Below, piece after piece: positions 1 to 5,115 of a DNA stretch of 5,115 nucleotides (the stretch's first letter is position 1; each line of letters starts with the position of its first letter). Below the pieces are notes generated by a model. That model was not told where the DNA came from. It searched no databases and was given only the letters and a program-made list of their open reading frames with translations. A program made the translations under genes and the position numbers. The stretch comes from Caulobacteraceae bacterium (lineage in GTDB: Bacteria; Pseudomonadota; Alphaproteobacteria; Caulobacterales; Caulobacteraceae): the NCBI GenBank assembly GCA_947479185.1, contig CANJYY010000230.1:1-5115 (forward strand), written 5' to 3'.

Positions 1-530
1 AGCAGGCGCAGCGAGACCGGGTCGACGAGGCCGAGCACATCGAAATCGACGAAGCTGTCGTTCATCGGCGTGACGATCTGGTCGGCCTGCACATGGGCGG
101 CGCGCGATACGGCCGTATCGCCGCCAGGCGTGTCGATGACCAGAATATCGGAGTCGCCCATGGCCAGGTCACAGGCCTCCTGGAACAGGGCCAGGGCGGC
201 GGGCTGGTCGTCGGCGAGCATCGCCGGGTCCTCGGCGAGCTTGTATTCCAGCGGCATCGGCGCCGAGACGCCGGCGGCGGGCAGCCAGCGACGGCGATTT
301 GCCAACAGGCGCGACAGGCTTTGCTGGCGCAGGTCGAGATCGATCACCGAGACGCGCTTGCCGTGGTAGAGCATGGAGGCGGCGATGAGGGCCGCGACCG
401 TCGACTTGCCGGCGCCGCCCTTCTCGTTGCCGACGACAATGACGCGCGCCTGGCGCCCGGTCTGGCTCGGCGCGGCGCGCCGGTGACGAGGGCCCAGCGG
501 GGCCCTGATCGGATTGTTGAAGATAGACAC
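1..530 (-). CDS. mipZ: MipZ-type ParA/MinD family ATPase, division-site positioning (C-terminus outside window)
   Basis: The leftward frame encodes 176 residues before the window edge. In C. crescentus, MipZ binds ParB near the origins, forms a polar gradient on the nucleoid and inhibits FtsZ polymerisation, so that division occurs at mid-cell. Visible motifs are a deviant Walker A, GNEKGGAGKST, at residues 34-44 (signature Lys37, P-loop Lys42); VIDLDLRQ at 62-69, where Asp66 aligns with the Asp42 of Caulobacter MipZ needed for ATP hydrolysis; LVIDTPGGD at 130-138; and TPMNDSFVDFD at 154-164. The last two closely match MipZ as I recall it. The start is GTG at 530-528: it has AGGAG 8 nt upstream, a stop lies in frame at 563-561, and the next in-frame ATG is residue 53, inside the ATPase fold. 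This start leaves about 28 residues, rich in Arg and Pro, ahead of the core, whereas Caulobacter MipZ has only about 4. A MipZ paralogue cannot be excluded. The usual length is about 270-280 aa, so roughly 100 residues are missing. Confidence 0.9.
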   Translation of the reverse strand, partial: MSIFNNPIRAPLGPRHRRAAPSQTGRQARVIVVGNEKGGAGKSTVAALIAASMLYHGKRVSVIDLDLRQQSLSRLLANRRRWLPAAGVSAPMPLEYKLAEDPAMLADDQPAALALFQEACDLAMGDSDILVIDTPGGDTAVSRAAHVQADQIVTPMNDSFVDFDVLGLVDPVSLRL

Positions 531-538
531 GCCGACCG

Positions 539-543
539 CTCCT
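539..543 (-). promoter_or_regulatory. Shine-Dalgarno site of mipZ, deciding a GTG start
   Basis: AGGAG on the minus strand is followed by 8 nt (538-531) and then GTG at 530. The spacing is ideal and no ATG exists in frame before the P-loop, so this site supports both the GTG start and the N-terminal extension of the protein. Confidence 0.7.
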
Positions 544-589
544 GCAGGCAGATCCCGGAGTTAGGATCACCCTCACCTTTGGAAAAACG

Positions 590-616
590 GTGCTAGGTAA
601 ACCCGGCCGGAGTCAA
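590..616 (-). promoter_or_regulatory. candidate housekeeping (sigma-73 type) promoter of mipZ
   Basis: On the minus strand TTGACTC (616-610) is followed after 12 nt by CCTAGCAC (597-590). The Caulobacter sigma-73 consensus as I recall it is TTGACGS, 10-14 nt, GCTANAWC. The -35 matches at 6 of 7 positions, the -10 at 6 of 8, and the spacer fits. Transcription would begin near 583, giving a leader of about 50 nt before the GTG. The call rests on consensus matching only. Confidence 0.45.
610..614. promoter_or_regulatory. GANTC (CcrM methylation) site inside the mipZ -35 box
   Basis: GAGTC here reads GACTC on the minus strand and forms part of the TTGACTC -35 element. GANTC is the target of the cell-cycle methyltransferase CcrM, and the regulator GcrA acts at methylated GANTC promoters. 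In C. crescentus, mipZ is one of the essential division genes whose transcription CcrM methylation activates. I found at least eight other GANTC sites (for example at 151, 1684, 1876, 2770, 3008, 3556, 3797 and 4545), all within coding sequence; this is the only one seen in a noncoding gap. The regulatory role is inferred. Confidence 0.55.
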
Positions 617-620
617 CTGC

Positions 621-642
621 GGGCCCGCCAGAGGCGAGGCCC
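621..642 (-). terminator. GC-rich hairpin downstream of the small ORF, possible weak terminator
   Basis: Bases 621-629 (GGGCCCGCC) pair with 633-642 (GGCGAGGCCC) around an AGA triloop, giving nine GC pairs with one bulged A at 637. It starts 9 nt past the stop codon of the 40-residue ORF and lies just upstream of the mipZ promoter. No T-tract follows on either strand, so it is not a classical intrinsic terminator. It could insulate mipZ from upstream transcription or simply be GC-rich sequence. Confidence 0.25.
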
Positions 643-651
643 TGTCAGGCC

Positions 652-774
652 TTACGCCCGCAACGCGTACAGCGCGGCCACAGCAATGACGAGCCACGGC
701 GCGGCAGCGACCAGAAGCTGCACAAAACCAGGGCTCCGGCCACCGGCGTAAGGAAACAGGATCGACAGACGCAT
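652..774 (-). CDS. possible 40-residue single-pass membrane protein, unrecognised
   Basis: An ATG at 774 opens a 40-codon frame ending in TAA at 652. The product starts MRLSILFPYAGG and continues, from about residue 17 to 38, as an unbroken hydrophobic stretch (Phe17 to Leu38, with one Pro and one Trp) ending in Arg-Ala. This looks like a single transmembrane helix with a short polar N-terminal segment. GGGGGA lies 9 nt upstream of the ATG, an acceptable though not canonical ribosome site. It precedes mipZ on the same strand with a gap of 121 bp. I recognise no family and assign no function. An overlapping 85-codon frame on the same strand was judged less likely because its start lies inside the divergent hydrolase and its product is Cys/Arg-rich. 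Chance occurrence remains possible at this length. Confidence 0.42.
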   Translation of the reverse strand: MRLSILFPYAGGRSPGFVQLLVAAAPWLVIAVAALYALRA

Positions 775-830
775 GTTCGAAAGTCCCCCGACTTCAGGTG
801 TGGAATATGATGCCCCAGGCCGAACAACAG

Positions 831-838
831 GTTAAATC
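831..838 (+). promoter_or_regulatory. -10-like element of a possible hydrolase promoter
   Basis: GTTAAATC differs from the Caulobacter sigma-73 -10 consensus GCTANAWC at one position. Transcription would begin near 845 and give a leader of about 50 nt before the ATG at 895. No recognisable -35 precedes it, so an activator would be needed or the match is accidental. Confidence 0.22.
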
Positions 839-852
839 CGCAGGTTGTCACA

Positions 853-867
853 GCGACGAACCGTCGC
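853..867 (+). other. perfect 6-bp hairpin in the hydrolase leader
   Basis: GCGACG (853-858) and CGTCGC (862-867) form a perfect stem around the loop AAC, ending 27 nt before the ATG at 895 and 18 nt before the GGAG ribosome site at 886. It could stabilise the mRNA end or be an operator palindrome for a dimeric regulator. A short GC-rich palindrome is also readily found by chance in such DNA. Confidence 0.25.
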
Positions 868-894
868 GGCGCGGCAGACAGATGCGGAGCCGTC

Positions 895-1761
895 ATGGCC
901 ACCTTTGAAGACCTCTTCTGGACAGCGCCTGACGGCCTGTCGCTGCACGCCCGGGACTATCCCGGCGTCGGCCCCGCCGCGCCGGTGATCTGCCTGCACG
1001 GCCTGACCCGCAACGCGAAGGACTTCGAGGACCTCGCGCCGGTGATCGCGGGGCGGACCGGACGTCGCGTCCTTGCCGTGGATGTGCGGGGCCGGGGCGG
1101 CTCTGCGCGCGCGGTCGACCCCGCGAGCTACAACCCGGCCGTCTACGCGATGGACGTGCTGGCGCTGCTTGATGCGCAGGGGATCACCCGCGCCGCCTTC
1201 ATCGGCACGAGCATGGGCGGGCTGATCATGATGACCCTGGCCGTCCTGCGGCCGGCGGCGATCGCGGCAGTCGTGCTGAACGACGTGGGCCCCGAGATCG
1301 CGCAGGGAGGGCTGGCCCGCATCCGCGGCTACGTCGGCGTGGCGGCGGACACGCCGGACTGGCCGGCGGCGGCTGCCTATGTGAAGGCCGGGAACCAGGC
1401 CGTCTTCCCGCACTATGACAACGACGCCTGGGCGCGCATGGCCCGGCGGACCTTCCGGGACGAGAACGGCCGCCCGGTGCTGGACTATGACCCCGAGATC
1501 GCCGCGCCGATCCGCGCCGCCGACCCGGCCGCCCCGGCCCCGGACCTCTGGCCCTTCTTCGCCGCCCTGGTCGCGGGGCGGCCGGCCCTGCTGGTCCGCG
1601 GCGAGACCTCCGACATCCTCGATGACGACATCACCGGCCGGATGCGCGCGGCGGCCCCCGACATGACCTATGCCGTGGTTCCGGGAATCGGCCACGCGCC
1701 CATGCTCGACGAGCCGGAAGCCCAGGCCGCGATCCTCGACCTGCTCTCCCGCGCGCCCTGA
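895..1761 (+). CDS. alpha/beta-fold hydrolase
   Basis: The 288-residue product is a soluble hydrolase of the alpha/beta (Abhydrolase_1) superfamily, probably cytoplasmic since no signal peptide is visible. The core motifs are complete: oxyanion region CLHGLTRN at 33-40, DVRGRGGS at 63-70, nucleophile elbow GTSMGG at 104-109 with Ser106, likely acid Asp240 in GETSDIL, and catalytic His267 in [17 protein letters not shown] at 127-135 leads into a cap of roughly 80 residues before the C-terminal half of the fold. Length is normal for the family. The ATG at 895 has GGAG 5 nt upstream, and the protein begins just ahead of the first strand, as expected. The substrate cannot be told from sequence: esterase, lactonase, haloperoxidase-like and C-C hydrolases share this layout. 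It is divergent from the small ORF and mipZ. It is followed on the same strand by an ABC ATPase gene after 67 bp that contain a candidate promoter, so co-transcription is uncertain. Confidence 0.93.
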   Translation: MATFEDLFWTAPDGLSLHARDYPGVGPAAPVICLHGLTRNAKDFEDLAPVIAGRTGRRVLAVDVRGRGGSARAVDPASYNPAVYAMDVLALLDAQGITRAAFIGTSMGGLIMMTLAVLRPAAIAAVVLNDVGPEIAQGGLARIRGYVGVAADTPDWPAAAAYVKAGNQAVFPHYDNDAWARMARRTFRDENGRPVLDYDPEIAAPIRAADPAAPAPDLWPFFAALVAGRPALLVRGETSDILDDDITGRMRAAAPDMTYAVVPGIGHAPMLDEPEAQAAILDLLSRAP

Positions 1762-1769
1762 GCGTCCAT

Positions 1770-1797
1770 TTGCGCCGGGGACCGGGATCGCTAAGGT
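1770..1797 (+). promoter_or_regulatory. candidate promoter of the ABC ATPase - S9 peptidase unit
   Basis: TTGCGCC (1770-1776) and GCTAAGGT (1790-1797) are separated by 13 nt, within the 10-14 nt of Caulobacter sigma-73 promoters. The -35 keeps TTG plus the final G-S pattern only loosely (TTGCGCC against TTGACGS) and the -10 keeps the GCTA core. Transcription from near 1803 would leave a leader of about 26 nt before the GTG at 1829. That fits the chosen start and argues against translation starting inside the hydrolase gene. Confidence 0.4.
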
Positions 1798-1828
1798 CGC
1801 CTCCAGCGTTCGTCAGCCGAGTATCGCC

Positions 1829-3646
1829 GTGTCCCAGCCCGTTCTCGCCGTCGATGACCTGAGGGTCAGTTTCCGGACTCACGACGGCCTGGTCGAGGCG
1901 GTCAGGGGCGTCAGCCTGTCGGTCGCCGCGGGCGAGTGTCTGGGCGTCGTCGGCGAAAGCGGCTCGGGCAAGAGCCAGACCTTCATGACGGTGATGGGCC
2001 TGCTGGCGCAGAACGGCGTGGCCGCCGGCTCGGCGCGGTTCGAGGGCCAGGAGCTGCTCGGCCTCAGGCCGGACGCGCTCAATCGCATCCGCGGCTCGAA
2101 GATGACGATGATCTTCCAGGACCCGCTGACGGCCCTGACGCCGCACGTGAAGATCGGCGAGCAGATCGCCGAGCCGCTGAGGCTTCACCTGGGTCTCTCC
2201 GACGCCGAGGCCCGCAAGGGCGCGCTCGACTGGCTGGGCCGGGTGCGCATTCCCGAAGCGGCGCGGCGGATGAACCAGTATCCGCACGAGCTGAGCGGCG
2301 GCATGCGCCAGCGGGTGATGATCGCCGGCGCCATGGCCTGCGGGCCGAAGCTGCTGATCGCCGACGAACCGACCACCGCCCTCGATGTGACCGTTCAGGC
2401 GGAAATCCTCGACCTGATGGCCGAGCTGATGCGCGAGACCGGCTCGGGCATGGTGCTGGTGACCCACGACATGGGCGTCATCGCCCGTCTGGCGGACCGG
2501 GTCTGCGTGATGAAGGACGGCGCCTATGTCGAGGAGGGCGCCGTCGAGGACGTCTTCGACCGGCCGCAAACCGACTACACCCGCGCCCTGCTGGCGGCGA
2601 TCCCCAGGCTGGATCGCGCCGACCGCGGCGGCCGCCCCCTGCCCCCCGCCGTGGCGCCGGACGCGCCGGTGGTGGTGAGGGGCGAGGACGTCAGGGTCTG
2701 GTTCCCTGTCAGCCAGGGCCTTTTCGCCAAGGCCCGCCCGCTGCGCGCCGTCGACGGCGTCAGCTTCGAGATTCGCCAGGGCGAGACCCTCGGCGTGGTC
2801 GGCGAGAGCGGTTGCGGAAAGTCGACCCTGTCGCGGGCGGTGCTCAACCTGCTGCCGCCGGGCGGCGGCGATCTGGGCGGAACCGTCACCGTGCTCGGCC
2901 GCGACATCACCCATGCCGACCGCGAGACGATGCGCGCCGCGCGCAGGGACCTGCAGATCGTCTTCCAGGACCCGCTGGCCAGTCTCGATCCGCGCATGCC
3001 GATCGGCGACTCCATCGCCGAGCCGCTGCAGGTGTTCCGACCCGGCCTGAGCCGTGACGAGCGCCGGGCGGCGGCGGCGGCGATGATGGCCCGCTGCGGC
3101 CTCGCGCCCGAACTGGTCAATCGCTACCCGCACGAGCTCAGCGGCGGCCAGAACCAGCGCGTCGGCATCGCCCGGGCGATGATCCTCGAGCCGAAGCTGG
3201 TCATCTGCGACGAGGCCGTCAGCGCCCTGGACGTGTCGATCCGGGCCCAGATCATCGACCTGCTGATCGACCTGCAGCGCCAGCTCGGCATGGCGATGAT
3301 GTTCATCAGCCACGACCTGGCCGTGGTCCGCGAGATCAGCCACCGGGTGGTCGTGCTCTATCTCGGACGGGTGATGGAGCAGGCCAGCCGCGAACAGCTC
3401 TACGAAGACCCGCGCCACCCCTACACCCGCGCCCTGCTGTCGGCCGCGCCGATCCCGGATCCGAAGATCGAGCGCTCGCGCAAGCGGGTGCGGCTGACCG
3501 GCGAGCCGCCCTCGCCGATGGACCCGCTTGCGGGCCTGCGCTTCCTGCCGTCGCGGATTCCGGCTGATCCGGCCGCGCCCATTCCGACGCCGGCCCTGGC
3601 GGAGGTGGCGCCGGGCCATTTCGTCAGCGAATTCGACCCGATCTGA
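1829..3646 (+). CDS. tandem OppD-OppF-like ABC transporter ATPase (peptide/nickel family)
   Basis: The 605-residue protein carries two complete ATPase domains and should energise an oligopeptide-type importer at the inner membrane. Domain 1 resembles OppD: Walker A GESGSGKS 42-49, Q-loop Gln97, signature LSGGM 155-159, Walker B with Glu180, H-loop His213. Domain 2 resembles OppF: Walker A GESGCGKS 325-332, Gln380, LSGGQ 437-441, Glu462, His495. Domain 2 has DEA instead of the usual DEP after Walker B. Both halves keep the family's YTRALL tail motif (250-255; 532-537). The C-terminal segment aligns with OppF up to [12 protein letters not shown] but lacks all four cysteines of the usual C-x-F-x-x-R-C-P motif. 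Fused ATPases of this kind (YejF, GsiA) are known. The chosen start, GTG at 1829, gives the usual N-terminus one strand ahead of the P-loop; an upstream in-frame ATG at 1670 lies inside the hydrolase gene. The ribosome site is weak. No permease or binding-protein gene is adjacent. The S9 peptidase gene follows after 25 bp. The substrate is inferred to be peptides. Confidence 0.94.
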   Translation: MSQPVLAVDDLRVSFRTHDGLVEAVRGVSLSVAAGECLGVVGESGSGKSQTFMTVMGLLAQNGVAAGSARFEGQELLGLRPDALNRIRGSKMTMIFQDPLTALTPHVKIGEQIAEPLRLHLGLSDAEARKGALDWLGRVRIPEAARRMNQYPHELSGGMRQRVMIAGAMACGPKLLIADEPTTALDVTVQAEILDLMAELMRETGSGMVLVTHDMGVIARLADRVCVMKDGAYVEEGAVEDVFDRPQTDYTRALLAAIPRLDRADRGGRPLPPAVAPDAPVVVRGEDVRVWFPVSQGLFAKARPLRAVDGVSFEIRQGETLGVVGESGCGKSTLSRAVLNLLPPGGGDLGGTVTVLGRDITHADRETMRAARRDLQIVFQDPLASLDPRMPIGDSIAEPLQVFRPGLSRDERRAAAAAMMARCGLAPELVNRYPHELSGGQNQRVGIARAMILEPKLVICDEAVSALDVSIRAQIIDLLIDLQRQLGMAMMFISHDLAVVREISHRVVVLYLGRVMEQASREQLYEDPRHPYTRALLSAAPIPDPKIERSRKRVRLTGEPPSPMDPLAGLRFLPSRIPADPAAPIPTPALAEVAPGHFVSEFDPI

Positions 3647-3671
3647 TCAAGCTGCGTACTGGGGAAAAGAC

Positions 3672-5115
3672 ATGATCCGACGAGCCTTTCTGGGCGCCGC
3701 CGTCTCGGCGCTCTTCGCCACCACCGCCCTGGCCCGCGCGCCCGCGCCGGTCGTCCGTCGTCAGCAGGGAACGCTGACGCTCGAGAATGTGCCCGAGACT
3801 CCGCCCGCCCTGCGCGAGAGCCTGCGCCGTTACCAGAACGCCCGCAGCGCGGCGTTCCAGGACTGGCTGGCCGACGGCTCGATGCTGATCACCACGCGCT
3901 TTGGCCAGACCAGCCAGCTGCACCACGTCGCCGCGCCGGGCGGCGAGCGCTACCAGCTGACCTTCTTCGATGAGCCGGTGGCCGGCGCCACGGCCCTGCC
4001 CGGCTCGGCCGACCGCTATGTGTTCAGCAAGGACACCGGCGGCGACGAATACTACCAGCTCTATCTCGCCGGCCTCGCCCGGCCGGAGCACGCCTTCACC
4101 ACCGCCGGCACGCGCAACCAGTCGCTGGTGTTCTCGAAGGACGGCCGCCGCGCGGCCTGGGCCGAGGTCGGCAAGGGCGACCCGGACTACCGGATCCGCT
4201 TCGCGGACGTGAAGGACGGAGAGATCATCCCCGAGGCCACGGCGCTCAAGACCACGGGCGCGACCGCGCCGGTCGCCTTCTCGCCGGACGGCCGAAAGCT
4301 GCTGCTCAGCCGCTACGTCTCCGCCGCGTCCAGCAAGCTCTACCTGTGGGAGGGCGGCAAATCCCTCGTCGAGCTCAACCCGTCCGCCGAACCGGTCGCC
4401 TACAGCGGCGGCCAGTTCACGCCGGACGGCCGGGCGATCCTGATCGTTTCCGACCAGGACTATGAGTTCAAGCGGCTGGTCCAGATCGACCTGCCGAGCG
4501 GTCGCATCTCGCCGCTGACGCCCAACGATCTGGCCTGGGATATCGAGTCCTTCGATCTGTCGGACGATGGCCGGGTGCTGGCCTACGCCATCAATGACAA
4601 TGGCCGCTCGAAGGTGGTCGTGCGGGATTTCCGCACCCGCCGCGCCCTGCCCCAGCCCCCGCTGCCGGTCGGGGTGCTGACCGGGCTGAAGTTCTCGCCG
4701 GACAGCCAGACCCTGGCCATCGGCCTGAACGCCGCGACCTCGCCCGCCGACGTCTGGAGCTGGGACCTCAAGGACGGCAAGCTGACCCGCTGGACCACCA
4801 GCGAGAGCGGCGGGCTGGACCCGGCGGCCATGGTCGAGCCGACCCTGGTCACCTTCCGGTCCTTCGATGATCTGCAGGTCCCGGCCTGGGTATCCCGCCC
4901 GAAGGCGGCCAAGGGCCCGGTTCCGGTGATCATCGACATCCACGGCGGGCCGGAAGGCCAGGACCGGCCCGGTTTCAACAGCCGCCGGCAGTTCTGGACC
5001 AACGAGCTCGGCGCCGCCGTCATCGCCCCCAACGTCCGGGGCTCGGACGGCTACGGCAAGACCTACATCGCGCTCGACAACGGGCCCCGGCGCCAGGACA
5101 GTGTCAAGGACATCG
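3672..5115 (+). CDS. exported S9 family peptidase (prolyl oligopeptidase type), C-terminus outside window
   Basis: 481 residues are visible of a protein whose family is usually about 630-700 aa. S9 enzymes of this type cleave short peptides: a beta-propeller screens access to a C-terminal alpha/beta-hydrolase domain. The N-terminus MIRRAFLG followed by an Ala-rich stretch is a signal peptide, with a likely cleavage after Ala-Leu-Ala at 19-21. RRAFL fits the twin-arginine pattern RRx-hydrophobic-hydrophobic. Propeller (PD40-like) repeats show as VFSKDGR 153-159, AFSPDGR 202-208, QFTPDGR 248-254, DLSDDGR 295-301 and KFSPDS 340-345. The catalytic domain begins near residue 385 with DIHGGPE at 422-428 (oxyanion side) and NVRGSDGYGK at 454-463, both typical of S9B/S9C enzymes. 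The serine elbow GxSxGG is expected about 30-40 residues beyond the edge, so an intact triad cannot be confirmed. The ATG at 3672 is preceded by GGGGA 6 nt upstream. The 25-bp gap to the ABC ATPase gene suggests one operon. Confidence 0.93.
   Translation, partial: MIRRAFLGAAVSALFATTALARAPAPVVRRQQGTLTLENVPETPPALRESLRRYQNARSAAFQDWLADGSMLITTRFGQTSQLHHVAAPGGERYQLTFFDEPVAGATALPGSADRYVFSKDTGGDEYYQLYLAGLARPEHAFTTAGTRNQSLVFSKDGRRAAWAEVGKGDPDYRIRFADVKDGEIIPEATALKTTGATAPVAFSPDGRKLLLSRYVSAASSKLYLWEGGKSLVELNPSAEPVAYSGGQFTPDGRAILIVSDQDYEFKRLVQIDLPSGRISPLTPNDLAWDIESFDLSDDGRVLAYAINDNGRSKVVVRDFRTRRALPQPPLPVGVLTGLKFSPDSQTLAIGLNAATSPADVWSWDLKDGKLTRWTTSESGGLDPAAMVEPTLVTFRSFDDLQVPAWVSRPKAAKGPVPVIIDIHGGPEGQDRPGFNSRRQFWTNELGAAVIAPNVRGSDGYGKTYIALDNGPRRQDSVKDI

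Larger units (their letters stand above)
775..894. other. divergent intergenic spacer between the small ORF and the hydrolase gene
   Basis: This 120-bp stretch would have to hold promoters for both flanking genes. On the plus strand GTTAAATC at 831-838 fits 7 of 8 positions of the Caulobacter -10 consensus GCTANAWC, but no TTG-type -35 stands at the proper distance. On the minus strand I see no convincing promoter, only a TTGTTC with an AT-rich patch (TATTCC) 14 nt downstream. The stretch has no GANTC site and no complete CtrA box, just one TTAA half-site. Confidence 0.4.

Noticed and set aside
93..596. Plus-strand frames over the mipZ gene, and another minus-strand frame at 169-576
   Set aside because: They overlap the MipZ frame, which has all ParA/MinD motifs; the competing products are Arg-rich and featureless.
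832..846. Possible CtrA box (TTAA-N7-TTAA) upstream of the hydrolase
   Set aside because: Only the first TTAA half-site is present; the bases seven nucleotides later read GGTT.
645..902. 85-codon minus-strand frame overlapping the small membrane ORF
   Set aside because: Its start lies inside the hydrolase gene, its product is Cys/Arg-rich, and the 40-codon frame has a better-placed ribosome site and a coherent membrane helix.
832..1695. Open frame of 287 codons on the minus strand opposite the hydrolase
   Set aside because: Composition is that of an antisense shadow; the hydrolase on the plus strand has an intact catalytic triad.
1670..1828. Extending the ABC ATPase upstream to the ATG at 1670
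   Set aside because: That start would overlap 92 bp of the hydrolase gene in another frame and add 53 residues that look like no ABC N-terminus; the GTG at 1829 gives a normal family start.
2165..3150. Near-identical short repeats, such as those around 2165 and 3014 and around 2281 and 3128
   Set aside because: They encode equivalent positions (IAEPL and YPHELSGG) of the two homologous ATPase domains, not a mobile or regulatory repeat.
1631..3619. Open frame of more than 600 codons on the minus strand opposite the ABC ATPase
   Set aside because: It mirrors the codon periodicity of the high-GC ATPase gene; the product is Arg/His/Gln/Gly-rich low-complexity sequence without any domain, while the opposite strand has a full set of ABC motifs.
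3624..4943. Open frame of about 440 codons on the minus strand opposite the S9 peptidase
   Set aside because: Shadow of a GC-rich gene; no recognisable motif, and the plus strand encodes propeller repeats and S9 signatures.

Overview
The window looks like chromosomal DNA from an alphaproteobacterium, most likely Caulobacterales (Caulobacter, Brevundimonas or Phenylobacterium type). Three things point there: the very high GC content, a leftward gene whose product matches the cell-division ATPase MipZ, and promoter-like sites that fit the Caulobacter housekeeping consensus better than the E. coli one. The genus is inference. No mobile element, CRISPR array, tRNA or rRNA was seen.

Left part (1-894). 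A MipZ-type ParA/MinD ATPase is read leftward from a GTG at 530 and runs off the left edge. Upstream of it lies a candidate sigma-73 promoter (590-616) whose -35 box contains a GANTC (CcrM methylation) site. This is the only GANTC I found in the noncoding gaps of the window, and mipZ is a known CcrM-activated gene in C. crescentus. Further upstream, on the same strand, is a possible 40-residue single-span membrane protein (652-774). The 120 bp from 775 to 894 form a divergent spacer.

Middle part (895-3646). An alpha/beta-fold hydrolase with a complete Ser-Asp-His triad is read rightward (895-1761). After a 67-bp gap with its own candidate promoter comes a tandem two-domain peptide/nickel-family ABC ATPase (1829-3646). 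Its halves resemble OppD and OppF fused together. Both nucleotide sites look intact, but the C-terminal cysteine motif typical of OppF/DppF relatives is gone.

Right part (3672-5115). Twenty-five bp later starts an exported S9 (prolyl-oligopeptidase family) peptidase. It has a twin-arginine-like signal peptide and a beta-propeller, and the window ends before its catalytic serine.

The ABC ATPase and the S9 peptidase probably form one transcription unit. Together they suggest peptide breakdown in the envelope coupled to peptide uptake, but no permease or binding protein is present here. I see no evidence of a wholly new system. The most informative points are the GANTC-bearing mipZ promoter, the basic N-terminal extension of MipZ, the small membrane ORF and the OppDF fusion without its cysteine motif.
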